A DNA stretch of 64,000 nucleotides from JAZLIT01 sp045617525. GTDB lineage: Bacteria > Bacillota > Bacilli > Bacillales_A > Planococcaceae. The notes beneath the pieces are model-generated. The model was given only the letters and a program-made list of their open reading frames with translations, searched no databases and was not told where the DNA came from. Below are positions 41,812 through 50,966 of this stretch, one piece after another; the first letter of the stretch is position 1; the number at the start of each line of letters is the position of its first letter. The stretch covers positions 1-64,000 of the forward strand of contig JAZLIT010000070.1 of NCBI GenBank assembly GCA_045617525.1. Direction: 5' to 3'. The position numbers and the translations under genes were made by a program.

Positions 41812-43461
41812 ATGCAACCACTTTATAAAGTATGGGTTGAGAAATCTTACTATCAGGAAGAGTTAGCACAGCTTTCACCCGATGACATTGAAGATCGTTT
41901 TTATCAAGCTGTTCCATTTGGGACGGGCGGTATGCGTGGGAAATTAGGTGCAGGGACGAACCGTATTAATGTACATACGATTCGATTGGTGGCTGAAGGG
42001 TTAGCGCAGCAAATTAAGTCGCAGGGTGAGCTAGCGATGGCGCGTGGGGTAGTGATTGCATACGATACACGTCATTTCTCACAGGAGTTTGCGTATGAGA
42101 CGGCGGGTGTTTTAATTCAGCATAATATTCAAGCTTATGTGATGACGGAGAGTCGTCCTACGCCGGAGTTGAGTTTTGCGGTTCGTTATTTTAATGCGAT
42201 GGCTGGTGTTGTCATTACGGCGAGTCATAATCCGAAAGAATATAACGGTTTTAAAGTCTACGGGGATGATGGGGCGCAGTTGACGCCACAATTTGCGGAT
42301 GAAATTGTAGCGCATATGAATGCGGTAGAGGATATTTTTGCGATTCCATCTTTAACGCTTGCGGAAGTTCAGCAATCAGCGCTTTGTGTTGAAGTACTTG
42401 AAAAAATTGATGTACCTTATGAGCGTGCGGTAGCAACGTTAAGTTCGACTTCGAATAACAAGGCATTTCCAATCGTCTATACGCCACTTCATGGAGCTGG
42501 GCTTATTCCGACAACGCGAATTTTGCGGAATGCAGGATTTTCAAATGTGTTTGTGGTTGAAGAGCAGGCTGTACAGGACGGGGCTTTTCCAACTGTAACG
42601 TCGCCGAATCCGGAAGAGGCTGATTCGTTTAAACTGGCGATGGAATTAGGCCGAGAAAAAGCTGCGAAATTACTTTTAGCGACAGATCCAGATGCGGACC
42701 GTTTAGGTGTTGCTGTGTGGGCTGGCGAGGATTATCAATTGTTAAATGGCAATCAGCTTGGGGCACTGCTGTTGCATTATATTTTAAGTACACGTGAAAT
42801 TCCGAAAAATGCTGCGATGCTGAAAACAATCGTGACGAGTGAGTTTGGTACCGCGATTGCAAAGTATTTTAATGTTGAAACGTTTAGCTTATTAACAGGC
42901 TTTAAGTTTATTGCTGAAAAAATTGCGGAGTGGGAAAAAACGGGCGACTACCGGTTTATGTTTGGCTATGAGGAAAGCTATGGTTATTTAGCTGGCGATT
43001 TTGTGCGCGATAAGGATGCTGTTCAAATTGCGTTATTAACAGCTGAGATGGCTGCATATTATGATGAGCAAGGGAAAACGTTGCTTGATGCACTCCATAC
43101 TTTATATGAGCAGTTTGGCTATTACCAAGAAGCACTCATTTCAAAAACGTTTGATGGAATTGAAGGGCAAAAGAAAATCGAACAAATTATGCATACCTTC
43201 CGTCAAAATTCGCCAACTGCATTTGCAGGATTGGAAGTTGTAAAGGTGGAAGATTATTTACCTGAAAGTATTGATGGGCTACCTACAGCCGATGTAATTA
43301 AGTTTATTTTGAGTAATGGTGCCTGGATTTGCGTGCGTCCATCTGGTACGGAGCCAAAGTGTAAATTCTATATTGGTGTAAAATCAGATAGCTTTGAACA
43401 ATCGCAGGAGATGATTTCAATGCTTCGTGAGGAAATTTTAATGACTATCAATAAAATATAA
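41812..43461 (+). CDS. phosphoglucomutase/phosphomannomutase (PgcA type)
   Basis: 549 residues. Phosphoserine loop ITASHNPKEYNG, metal loop DPDADRLG, sugar-binding loop FGYEESYGY and phosphate loop RPSGTEPK are all intact. Start set at 41812 with AAAGGAG upstream; an earlier in-frame GTG at 41755 falls inside the fliS terminator. Converts glucose-6-P and glucose-1-P, feeding cell-envelope sugars. Slightly short compared with the roughly 575-residue PgcA of B. subtilis. Confidence 0.9.
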   Translation: MQPLYKVWVEKSYYQEELAQLSPDDIEDRFYQAVPFGTGGMRGKLGAGTNRINVHTIRLVAEGLAQQIKSQGELAMARGVVIAYDTRHFSQEFAYETAGVLIQHNIQAYVMTESRPTPELSFAVRYFNAMAGVVITASHNPKEYNGFKVYGDDGAQLTPQFADEIVAHMNAVEDIFAIPSLTLAEVQQSALCVEVLEKIDVPYERAVATLSSTSNNKAFPIVYTPLHGAGLIPTTRILRNAGFSNVFVVEEQAVQDGAFPTVTSPNPEEADSFKLAMELGREKAAKLLLATDPDADRLGVAVWAGEDYQLLNGNQLGALLLHYILSTREIPKNAAMLKTIVTSEFGTAIAKYFNVETFSLLTGFKFIAEKIAEWEKTGDYRFMFGYEESYGYLAGDFVRDKDAVQIALLTAEMAAYYDEQGKTLLDALHTLYEQFGYYQEALISKTFDGIEGQKKIEQIMHTFRQNSPTAFAGLEVVKVEDYLPESIDGLPTADVIKFILSNGAWICVRPSGTEPKCKFYIGVKSDSFEQSQEMISMLREEILMTINKI

Positions 43462-43589
43462 ATTAATTTTAAAATGATTTTAATAGATTCGTCCAATTGA
43501 CTTAATTTCACGTGGTTTAAATGGGATTTTAATAGAACTTATTATCCTTTTGCAGCTGAGCTAGAGTGAATTATCTTTCAATAATATAG

Positions 43590-43618
43590 TGGAAAAAATA
43601 GTAAAATAAAGTTATGAT
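43590..43618 (+). promoter_or_regulatory. possible sigma-A promoter of the PilZ gene
   Basis: TGGAAA (43590-43595), 17 nt, TATGAT (43613-43618). Spacing is ideal but the -35 matches only 4 of 6. Confidence 0.35.
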
Positions 43619-43689
43619 AGTTTTATTAATAAGTGTTCGTTTTTTCACAGTATTTGCGGGATTATAAATATTCATTTGGGGTGAAGTTC

Positions 43690-44067
43690 ATGTATTTTAA
43701 ACGTGGTGAAAGTTTCCGTTTCGCTTTTAAGGAACCTTTAAAGGCAAAATTTAATTTGTTAATCGAGGGCAAGCCTGAAGATGTAGAGAAGACGCAATAT
43801 GATGGTGAAATTATAGATATTAGTCCCAATGGCATGAAGATATTTTCGAAAGCAGATTTTGGGGAACATAATCAGCTACTACAATTTGACCTTCATTTTC
43901 AATTGGATGAGGCCCAGATTCATGCTGTGGGCGATATTATTTGGCAACGCCAGCATATCGGAGGCAAACAATATGGCTTAACTTTTCTTCAACAACCTAA
44001 ACTCGAAACTTTGATTATTACAGAATTAAAGGCACGTAGAAGAAAAGAAGTACTTAATAAACCGTAA
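43690..44067 (+). CDS. PilZ-domain protein
   Basis: 125 residues. The conserved (D/N)xSxxG is present as DISPNGMKI, followed by the beta-barrel pattern ending YGLTF. The first c-di-GMP motif is normally RxxxR; here it reads RGESFR (four residues between the arginines), so binding is uncertain. Start at 43690 with GGGGTG at 43678-43683; a GTG at 43633 would add 19 unrelated residues. May link c-di-GMP to motility, by its place after the flagellar genes. Confidence 0.78.
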   Translation: MYFKRGESFRFAFKEPLKAKFNLLIEGKPEDVEKTQYDGEIIDISPNGMKIFSKADFGEHNQLLQFDLHFQLDEAQIHAVGDIIWQRQHIGGKQYGLTFLQQPKLETLIITELKARRRKEVLNKP

Positions 44068-44193
44068 AAATCCTTAATGTAAAATGTTCTTCCGGATTTT
44101 GTCGAAACTTAAATTTTTTTGTTTTGAAGGAGGAATCTTCTATAGTTATGTTGAACATTATATATATAGCCGAAATAAAGGGGGACGTTTTTT

Positions 44194-44745
44194 ATGCTAA
44201 ATTTTAACATTCGTGGTGAAAACATCGATGTAACTCCAGCGATTCGTGAGTATGTTGAAAGTAAGGTCGAAAAGATCGAGCGTTATTTCAATGAGGATCT
44301 CAATGCGAACGCAAACGTCAATCTAAAGGTTTATAATTATAAGCAAACAAAAGTAGAAGTAACAATTCCAATGAAAAATTTAACGCTGCGTGCAGAAGAA
44401 CGTCACAATGACATGTATGCTGCAGTTGATCTAATTGTCGATAAACTAGAGCGTCAAATTCGCAAACATAAAACAAAAGTGAGTCGTAAATTCCGTGGTA
44501 ATGAAGGTGCTGGTGCTTATTTTGCGAACGTTTTGCAATCAGACCCAGATTCATCGACTGAGGAAGATTACGTAATCGTTCGAACAAAGCAATTCGACTT
44601 AAAGCCAATGGATCAAGAGGAAGCAATTCTCCAAATGAATATGCTTGGACATGATTTCTTTGTGTTTACAGATGGGGATTCTGAGGGAACGAACATTGTT
44701 TATAAACGAAAAGATGGAAAATACGGCTTAATTGAAACAAATTAA
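44194..44745 (+). CDS. hpf: long-form ribosome hibernation promoting factor
   Basis: 183 residues. N-terminal S30AE domain (FNIRGENIDVTPAIREYVE..) and a C-terminal dimerisation domain (EAILQMNMLGHDFFVF..TNIVYKRKDGKYGLIE). The long form forms 100S ribosome dimers alone. Same place as B. subtilis yvyD, upstream of secA. RBS AAAGGGGGA. Confidence 0.95.
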   Translation: MLNFNIRGENIDVTPAIREYVESKVEKIERYFNEDLNANANVNLKVYNYKQTKVEVTIPMKNLTLRAEERHNDMYAAVDLIVDKLERQIRKHKTKVSRKFRGNEGAGAYFANVLQSDPDSSTEEDYVIVRTKQFDLKPMDQEEAILQMNMLGHDFFVFTDGDSEGTNIVYKRKDGKYGLIETN

Positions 44746-44758
44746 ATAGTAGATATAG

Positions 44759-44788
44759 AAAAGCCTTCTTTCAACGGAAGGCTTTTTT
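44759..44788 (+). terminator. terminator after hpf
   Basis: AAAAGCCTTC (44759-44768) with GAAGGCTTTT (44777-44786), 8-nt loop and T run. Confidence 0.88.
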
Positions 44789-44840
44789 GCGCCTTTGAAG
44801 AAGTATAATTAGATAAAAAAATTTTGAGGAGGTACACCAT

Positions 44841-45509
44841 ATGTTTAAAGCGTATAAATTTCGAGTTGAGCTGCAGGACGTGGAGCCGAAAGTTTGGCGG
44901 ACGTTTATCATTCCGGCAGAAACGACATTTAAACGATTACATGATACGTTACAATTTGCGATGGGCTGGCAAGATGCCCATATGTATGAGTTTAGGCGAG
45001 AGTTTCCTTTTGCAAAAGTAGAAATTGTGTGCGATGAAGAGATTTATGAGGAACATGTATGGCGTTTGAGAAATTACCGTGAACGCTTGGCGATGGGGGA
45101 AGAATTGCATGAGTTTGATTTGAGATGGCTTGAGCGGGCTCGGAAAATTCAAATACAAAAAGCTTGGACGTTTAAGTTGCCACGTTATTTTGCCAATGTG
45201 GGGGACACAATCGAGTATTGCTATGATTTTGGGGATAATTGGTGTCATAGCGTTACGCTTGAAGCAATTATCGATGATTATCCTGTTGGACATCCGCAGC
45301 TACTAGAGGCAGAGGGGCTTTGTCCGCCTGAAGATGTCGGTGGGTCTCGCGGTTATGAGCAGTTTCTCGCGGCATGGAATGATCCAACGCATGAGGAGCA
45401 TGAAGCGATGCGTACATGGGGCGAGGGGCATTTTGAAGAAAACTTTGATAGTAGCCATGTGAATTATTTAATGGCCGATTTACTAAAGCTAAAAAAAGTA
45501 AAGAAATAG
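44841..45509 (+). CDS. plasmid pRiA4b ORF-3-like protein
   Basis: 222 residues. KFRVELQDVEPKVWRTFIIP, FGDNWCHSVTLE and CPPEDVGGSRGYEQFL are characteristic of the pRiA4b ORF-3 (IS1096-passenger TnpR-like) family of unknown biochemical role. RBS GAGGAGG. Single gene between terminators and the secA promoter, absent at this position in B. subtilis; an independent insertion. Confidence 0.85.
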   Translation: MFKAYKFRVELQDVEPKVWRTFIIPAETTFKRLHDTLQFAMGWQDAHMYEFRREFPFAKVEIVCDEEIYEEHVWRLRNYRERLAMGEELHEFDLRWLERARKIQIQKAWTFKLPRYFANVGDTIEYCYDFGDNWCHSVTLEAIIDDYPVGHPQLLEAEGLCPPEDVGGSRGYEQFLAAWNDPTHEEHEAMRTWGEGHFEENFDSSHVNYLMADLLKLKKVKK

Positions 45510-45628
45510 TGGATGGGAAAACGTAGTGAGGTAAATAATTACTACATTACATTTTCTGTGTAAATAAGTGCATTTTTATGTGAAATTTATGAAAATGTAC
45601 AATTTCTTTCATAAAATCGAATGACAAT

Positions 45629-45658
45629 TTGCACCTAGTGTATGGAAAATGGTAAAAT
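45629..45658 (+). promoter_or_regulatory. candidate sigma-A promoter of secA
   Basis: TTGCAC (45629-45634), 18 nt, TAAAAT (45653-45658), 34 nt before the secA start. Confidence 0.5.
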
Positions 45659-45691
45659 GAAAGGTGAAACTAAACGGGAAGTGACTAATTC

Positions 45692-48202
45692 ATGCTAAAT
45701 ATTCTAAATAAAATGTTTGACTTCAATAAAAAAGAATTAAAACGATTAGAAAAGATTGCAGATCAGGTTGAGGCATTAGCGGGTAAAATGGACGCAATGT
45801 CTGACTCAGAGCTACAGGCGAAGACAGATGAATTTAGAAAGCGTTATGCAGATGGTGAAACGTTAGAAGCTTTATTACCTGAAGCATTTGCGGTTGCACG
45901 AGAAGGCGCTAAGCGTGTGCTGGGTATGTACCCATTCCGCGTGCAAATTATGGGTGCTGCGGCACTACATGAAGGTAATATCGCAGAGATGAAAACGGGT
46001 GAAGGTAAAACGTTAACATCAACTATGGCGGTTTATTTAAATGCAATTACAGGTAAGGGCGTTCACGTTGTTACAGTTAATGAATACCTTGCTGGGCGTG
46101 ATGCAAGTGAAATGGGTGAGCTGTATAATTGGCTTGGCTTAACGGTTGGATTAAATTTAAATAATTTAAATAAAGATCAAAAACGTGAGGCGTATGCATC
46201 AGACGTTACATACTCTACGAATAATGAATTAGGTTTCGATTACTTACGCGACAACATGGTTCTATATAAAGAGGAGCGCGTTCAGCGTTCACTTTATTTC
46301 TCTGTAATCGATGAGGTTGACTCGATTTTAATCGATGAAGCACGTACGCCATTAATTATTTCTGGTCAAGCAGGTAAAACAGCGCAGCTTTATGTGCAGT
46401 CAAATGCATTTGTGCGTATGTTAAAAATTGAAGAAGATTACAATTACGAGGAATCGACAAAAGGCGTAACGTTAACGGAAGCAGGAATCGAAAAGGCCGA
46501 GCGTGCTTTTGGTATTGAAAACTTATTCGATATTACTCATGTGCGTTTAAATCATGCAATCAACCAGTCATTAAAGGCGCATGCTTCTATGCATCTTGAT
46601 GTAGATTATGTTGTGCAAGATGGCGATGTTGTAATCGTTGATGGCTTTACTGGTCGTTTAATGAAAGGCCGTCGCTATTCTGATGGTTTACATCAAGCGA
46701 TTGAAGCTAAAGAAGGTCTAGACATTCAAAATGAATCGATGACTATGGCGACAGTTACGTTCCAAAACTATTTCCGTATGTACGATAAGTTATCTGGTAT
46801 GACAGGTACTGCGAAAACGGAAGAAGAGGAATTCCGTAACATTTACAATATGAATGTTATTTCGATTCCAACGAATCAACCGATTACACGTGATGACCGT
46901 CCAGATTTAATTTTTGCTTCGATGACTGGTAAATACGAAGCGGTTGCGAAGGAAATTGCAGAGCGTCATCGCGAGGGACAACCTGTGCTGGTTGGTACCG
47001 TTGCGATTGAGACATCTGAAATTATTTCAAATCTATTGTCGAAACATAAAATTCCACATAACGTGCTAAATGCGAAAAACCATGAGCGCGAGGCGGAAAT
47101 TATTTTAAATGCTGGTCAAAAAGGTGCAGTTACAATTGCCACTAACATGGCTGGCCGTGGTACTGACATTAAACCAGGTGAAGGTGTAATGGAGCTTGGC
47201 GGTTTAGCTGTTATTGGTACAGAGCGTCATGAATCTCGCCGTATTGATAATCAGCTGCGTGGTCGTTCTGGTCGTCAAGGGAATCCTGGGGTTACACAAT
47301 TTTATCTATCATTAGAAGATGAATTAATGCGACGCTTTGGTTCGGACAAGATGAAATCGATGATGACAAGACTTGGTATGGATGATTCGCAGCCAATTCA
47401 ATCGGGCATGGTTTCCCGTGCGGTTGAATCTGCGCAAAAACGTGTTGAAGGTAATAACTTTGATTCACGTAAGCGTTTATTACAATATGATGATGTTTTA
47501 CGTCAACAACGTGAAATTATTTATACAGAGCGTTATCAAGTTCTAGAAACAGAAAATATGCGTGAACTTGTTGAGTCAATGATCAATGAAGCGATTGCAA
47601 ATGCGGTAGCAGTGCATACGCAAGGTGAGCAAGAGAATTGGACACTTGCTGCGTTAGTAGATTATATTGCTGCGAACCTGTTAGAAGAAGGTGCTATTAC
47701 GGAGGCTGAATTAGCTTCGAAATCACCGGATGAAATGATCGAATTAATTACAACGAAAGTAATCGAGCGCTATAATGAGAAGGAAGAACTTTTAACACCT
47801 GAGCGTATGCGCGAGTTTGAAAAAGTAATTTTACTTCGCTCGATTGACTCGAAATGGATTGATCATATCGATGCGATGGATCAGCTGCGCCAAGGGATTC
47901 ACCTACGTGCTTATGGTCAAAATGATCCACTGCGCGAATACCAATCAGAAGGTTTCGCAATGTTTGAAGAAATGCTCGTTTCGGTACGTGAAGATGTTGC
48001 GAAATATGCAATGAAGGCAGAAATTCAAAATAATCTTCAGCGTGAAGAAGTGGCGAAGGGGCAAGCGGTTAACCCGAAAGAAGAGGGTGCACCAAAGCCG
48101 AAGAAAATGCCGGTTCGTAAAGCCGAAGCAATTGGCCGAAATGATTTATGCCCATGTGGTAGCGGCAAAAAATATAAAGCGTGTCATGGTAAAGACGCAT
48201 AA
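45692..48202 (+). CDS. secA: SecA, preprotein translocase ATPase
   Basis: 836 residues. Walker A region MKTGEGKTL, DEVDSILIDEARTPLIISG, TNMAGRGTDI and the C-terminal zinc domain CPCGSGKKYKACH are intact. Drives Sec export, including presumably the giant SLH protein. Followed by prfB, as in B. subtilis. Confidence 0.98.
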   Translation: MLNILNKMFDFNKKELKRLEKIADQVEALAGKMDAMSDSELQAKTDEFRKRYADGETLEALLPEAFAVAREGAKRVLGMYPFRVQIMGAAALHEGNIAEMKTGEGKTLTSTMAVYLNAITGKGVHVVTVNEYLAGRDASEMGELYNWLGLTVGLNLNNLNKDQKREAYASDVTYSTNNELGFDYLRDNMVLYKEERVQRSLYFSVIDEVDSILIDEARTPLIISGQAGKTAQLYVQSNAFVRMLKIEEDYNYEESTKGVTLTEAGIEKAERAFGIENLFDITHVRLNHAINQSLKAHASMHLDVDYVVQDGDVVIVDGFTGRLMKGRRYSDGLHQAIEAKEGLDIQNESMTMATVTFQNYFRMYDKLSGMTGTAKTEEEEFRNIYNMNVISIPTNQPITRDDRPDLIFASMTGKYEAVAKEIAERHREGQPVLVGTVAIETSEIISNLLSKHKIPHNVLNAKNHEREAEIILNAGQKGAVTIATNMAGRGTDIKPGEGVMELGGLAVIGTERHESRRIDNQLRGRSGRQGNPGVTQFYLSLEDELMRRFGSDKMKSMMTRLGMDDSQPIQSGMVSRAVESAQKRVEGNNFDSRKRLLQYDDVLRQQREIIYTERYQVLETENMRELVESMINEAIANAVAVHTQGEQENWTLAALVDYIAANLLEEGAITEAELASKSPDEMIELITTKVIERYNEKEELLTPERMREFEKVILLRSIDSKWIDHIDAMDQLRQGIHLRAYGQNDPLREYQSEGFAMFEEMLVSVREDVAKYAMKAEIQNNLQREEVAKGQAVNPKEEGAPKPKKMPVRKAEAIGRNDLCPCGSGKKYKACHGKDA

Positions 48203-48348
48203 TTTTTGGGACGCATTTGTAGTTGCTTAAACAGGTGTATGAATACTTTAAATTTAGCCGCGGCTGCCCTTTTAGGTGGCCCGGTTTTTACTAATTTATA
48301 ATGAAGATTTCCGCAAGTTGACGGATACTTCATTTACGGAGGAATATC

Positions 48349-49450
48349 ATGATTGAATTATCAGATGTAAGAAATGCCCTAGAAATAACTGCCACGAAAT
48401 TAGCAGACTTCAGGGGGTCTCTTTGACTTAGAAAACAAAGAGGCGCGTATTCAAGAGTTTGATGAAATGATGTTAGTGCCGGATTTTTGGAATGACCAAA
48501 ATGGCGCACAAACGGTAATCAATGAAGCAAATGCGATTAAAGCCGTTGTAAATGAATATAATGATTTAGGCAATGCACAGGAAAATTTAGAAATGATGCT
48601 TGAACTTTTACGCGAAGAGCCAGATGAAGAGTTACTCGAAGATCTTGGCACAGAGCTTGCAGATTTCCAATCAAAAGTGGCAGATTTTGAACTTCAAATG
48701 CTATTATCTGAGGAATATGATCGTAATAATGCAATTTTAGAGTTACACCCAGGTGCTGGTGGTACGGAATCACAGGACTGGGGTTCAATGTTACTGCGTA
48801 TGTATACGCGTTGGGCAGAGAAGCGTGGCTTTAAAGTTACGACAATTGATTATTTAGCGGGCGATGAGGCAGGTATTAAATCCGTTACGCTATCAATTAC
48901 GGGCCACAATGCATATGGTTATTTGAAGGCAGAAAAAGGCGTTCACCGTTTAGTGCGTATTTCACCGTTCGATTCATCGGGTCGCCGCCATACTTCATTC
49001 GTGTCTTGTGAAGTTATGCCGGAATTTAATGATGAAATCGAAATCGAAATTCGTACGGAAGATTTGAAAATTGATACGTACCGTGCAACAGGTGCAGGTG
49101 GACAGCATATTAATACGACGGATTCTGCTGTTCGTATTACCCATCTTCCAACAAACACAGTTGTGCAGTGTCAGGCTGAGCGTTCTCAAATTAAAAACCG
49201 TGAAAAATGTATGCATATGTTAAAGGCAAAACTTTATCAATTAGAGCTTGATAAACAACAAGCAGAGCTAGACGAAATTCGCGGAGACCAGAAGGAAATT
49301 GGCTGGGGCTCTCAAATTCGTTCTTACGTATTCCATCCATATTCAATGGTGAAGGATCACCGTACAAGTGAAGAAACAGGAAATGTTAGTGCGGTGATGG
49401 ACGGCGATTTAGATGCCTTCATCAATGCTTACCTACGTTCAAAAATTTAA
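48349..49450 (+). CDS. prfB: peptide chain release factor 2 with programmed +1 frameshift
   Basis: The 25-codon first frame (48349-48423) stops at TGA 48424-48426; reading resumes at +1 from 48425 to 49450, giving 366 residues, normal for RF2. The shift site is CTT TGA C preceded by the internal Shine-Dalgarno-like AGGGGG at 48412-48417, the conserved autoregulatory device. GGQHIN is the peptidyl-hydrolase loop (AGGQHINTT). RBS GGAGGA at 48339. If annotated only from the downstream ATG at 48467 the N terminus would be lost. Confidence 0.97.
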
Positions 49451-49460
49451 TAGATGCCAG

Positions 49461-49501
49461 AATTGCGATTCATTTGCGTTAAAATGAATCGCAATTTTTT
49501 T
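49461..49501 (+). terminator. terminator after prfB
   Basis: 15-bp perfect stem (49461-49475 with 49482-49496), 6-nt loop, T run. Confidence 0.92.
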
Positions 49502-49549
49502 GTTTCGTTTGAGTTGAAAAATTCAGTGTGTCGGTGTAAAATCAAAATA

Positions 49550-49563
49550 AGAACAAACGTTCT
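49550..49563. promoter_or_regulatory. LexA (SOS) box
   Basis: AGAACAAACGTTCT is a perfect GAAC-N4-GTTC palindrome; the core fits the Bacillus LexA consensus CGAACRNRYGTTYC except for the two outer bases. It lies 19 nt before the next start codon. Confidence 0.6.
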
Positions 49564-49581
49564 AATTAAGAGGTGATGCAA

Positions 49582-49947
49582 ATGACACATATTCCAAATG
49601 AAGCGATTCCGGATTTTGAAGTGGGCATTTATTTACCGATGCTCTTAATTATCGTAAATCATGATATTGACAGTATTAAACAGGGAAATTTTAAGTTGAA
49701 GGAACCATATCTTCAGTTACTTTTAGGTGTGAAAGCAAAAATCGAACAGGATTTAAGCGAAACGAAGATACGTTTCAAGCGGGAGAAAATGAAATTAAGG
49801 CGCGGAGCTAAGGATAATCTGTTTACAGAATACTATTTTTACTTTGATCAAATGATTGAACTGAGGAGATATTCTAATATTCGGTTACGTAATCATAGTG
49901 AGTATTTATTCGGGCGTTATTTAAATGGGCAATCACTCAAATCATAG
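49582..49947 (+). CDS. uncharacterised small protein, possible SOS gene
   Basis: 121 residues, no domain recognised. The first 40 residues are hydrophobic in part (VGIYLPMLLIIVNHDI) but not a clear membrane helix; the middle is strongly basic (KRE.MKLRRGAK), the end aromatic-rich. Start 49582 is 6 nt after AAGAGGTG (49568-49575); in-frame GTG 49573 and ATG 49576 lie inside that RBS. Its tail overlaps the comK tail (minus strand) by 11 nt. Confidence 0.65.
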   Translation: MTHIPNEAIPDFEVGIYLPMLLIIVNHDIDSIKQGNFKLKEPYLQLLLGVKAKIEQDLSETKIRFKREKMKLRRGAKDNLFTEYYFYFDQMIELRRYSNIRLRNHSEYLFGRYLNGQSLKS

Positions 49948-50437
49948 GGTTTGGGAAATTAGGATGTTGCTTTGTTAAGTATTGATAGAAGAAGATGGCA
50001 CGAACGTAAAGACCACAAAATGCCTGATATTGGACGGGTAAAGTTAGTTCTTGACCATTTACGAGGGTAACAGTTGTTTCGAGATCAACAGCTGCAATAT
50101 TAGTGATGGAACGGAAGTTGAGCCAAACATTTCCTGAGCTGCGCGGAGAATAAATAGAGAAAAAGATAACGGGTTTGTGTTCGGAATCGTAGGAAAGTAT
50201 GATAGGGAGTTTATGCACACCTGTCGGGAAGAAGCGTTTTGCATGGAATTTGGATCTTTCTAGAGGGACACTTTGTACGCGGCATGAGGTGCGGATAACT
50301 CGAAGTATTGATTTTGGACAATCAAATGTACCGTCCTTGTCAATGATGGATGTGTAATAGCGGTTGTTTACTAGCTTAGATTGCATCACATACGTTTTGT
50401 CGGTAATTAGATAAGCATCTAGTTCAGTTAATGTCAT
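49937..50437 (-). CDS. comK: ComK, competence transcription factor
   Basis: 166 residues, shorter than the 192 of B. subtilis ComK. Shared pattern by eye: a (S/T)(I/S)IIDKDG segment, SCR at about 51, and HKLPIILSYDSEHKPVIFF and then IYSPRS..NVWLNF (B. subtilis HKPPIMVDPSNQIFLFPTLSS and STRPQCGWISH). VTLVNGQELTLPVQYQAF matches VTFSNGKTMELPISYNSF. ComK activates the late competence genes such as comFA/comFC at the window start. RBS GGAGG on the minus strand. AT-tract-rich upstream DNA may hold K-boxes, not resolved. Confidence 0.85.
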   Translation of the reverse strand: MTLTELDAYLITDKTYVMQSKLVNNRYYTSIIDKDGTFDCPKSILRVIRTSCRVQSVPLERSKFHAKRFFPTGVHKLPIILSYDSEHKPVIFFSIYSPRSSGNVWLNFRSITNIAAVDLETTVTLVNGQELTLPVQYQAFCGLYVRAIFFYQYLTKQHPNFPNPMI

Positions 50438-50535
50438 AAAAATTCCTCCAATCTCTTTTTTTTAATAATAAAACAAAAATTCGACAAAAAGCAATATGAA
50501 TATAGTTTCATTAAAAAAATTAAAATCAAAAAATA

Positions 50536-50564
50536 TTGCAAAATTTTCGTAATTTTCTTATAAT
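50536..50564 (+). promoter_or_regulatory. sigma-A promoter of the IDEAL-domain gene
   Basis: TTGCAA (50536-50541), 17 nt, TATAAT (50559-50564). Near consensus, 28 nt before the start codon. Confidence 0.75.
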
Positions 50565-50591
50565 AAGTAAAAGGGTATCGGGGTGATATCG

Positions 50592-50825
50592 ATGGATAAG
50601 TTTTACTCGTATACAGATTTCTTAAAGGTTATCGGCCAGTGTACAGAAGAAACCCAGCATGAGCAGTTGCTAAATGAAATTTATTTAGATTTATTTTTAA
50701 ATAGGCTTCAACGGCTTCATCGCATCGAACAATTATTACGCATTATCGACCATACTTTAGATGAACGCAATGAACACGATTTCTACTTGTACACAGATGA
50801 ACTACTTGCTTTACAGCAACAATAA
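50592..50825 (+). CDS. IDEAL-domain small protein
   Basis: 77 residues. The C-terminal IIDHTLDERNEHDFYLYTDEL fits the IDEAL domain pattern (ID.ALD.RDE..F). Start at 50592 behind GGGGTGAT (50580-50587); GTG 50583 is inside the RBS. Found in small Bacillus cytosolic proteins; role unknown. Confidence 0.72.
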   Translation: MDKFYSYTDFLKVIGQCTEETQHEQLLNEIYLDLFLNRLQRLHRIEQLLRIIDHTLDERNEHDFYLYTDELLALQQQ

Positions 50826-50827
50826 AT

Positions 50828-50872
50828 AAATCCGCGGTACGTACTTTAAAAGTGCATACCGCGGATTTTTTG
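50828..50872 (+). terminator. terminator before uvrB
   Basis: AAATCCGCGGTA (50828-50839) with TACCGCGGATTT (50857-50868), an inner partly paired loop and T run. Confidence 0.88.
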
Positions 50873-50882
50873 CACATTCAAA

Positions 50883-50896
50883 AGAATGTACGTTCG
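50883..50896. promoter_or_regulatory. LexA-like box of uvrBA
   Basis: AGAATGTACGTTCG: GTTCG half exact, GAAT half one base off. uvrB is a LexA gene in B. subtilis. An extended -10 (TGCTAAAAT, 50925-50932, one overlap) follows at the correct distance. Confidence 0.6.
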
Positions 50897-50966
50897 CTTT
50901 TTATCGTAATTAAAAAATGGGTATGCTAAAATAAAGTTAATAAAAGGTATAAGGGGCGAGCCAAAT

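Noticed and set aside
48220..48300. Terminator between secA and prfB
   Set aside because: The GC-rich stretch near 48255-48295 forms only a poorly paired stem with several mismatches before its T run; not convincing, and the genes may be co-transcribed.
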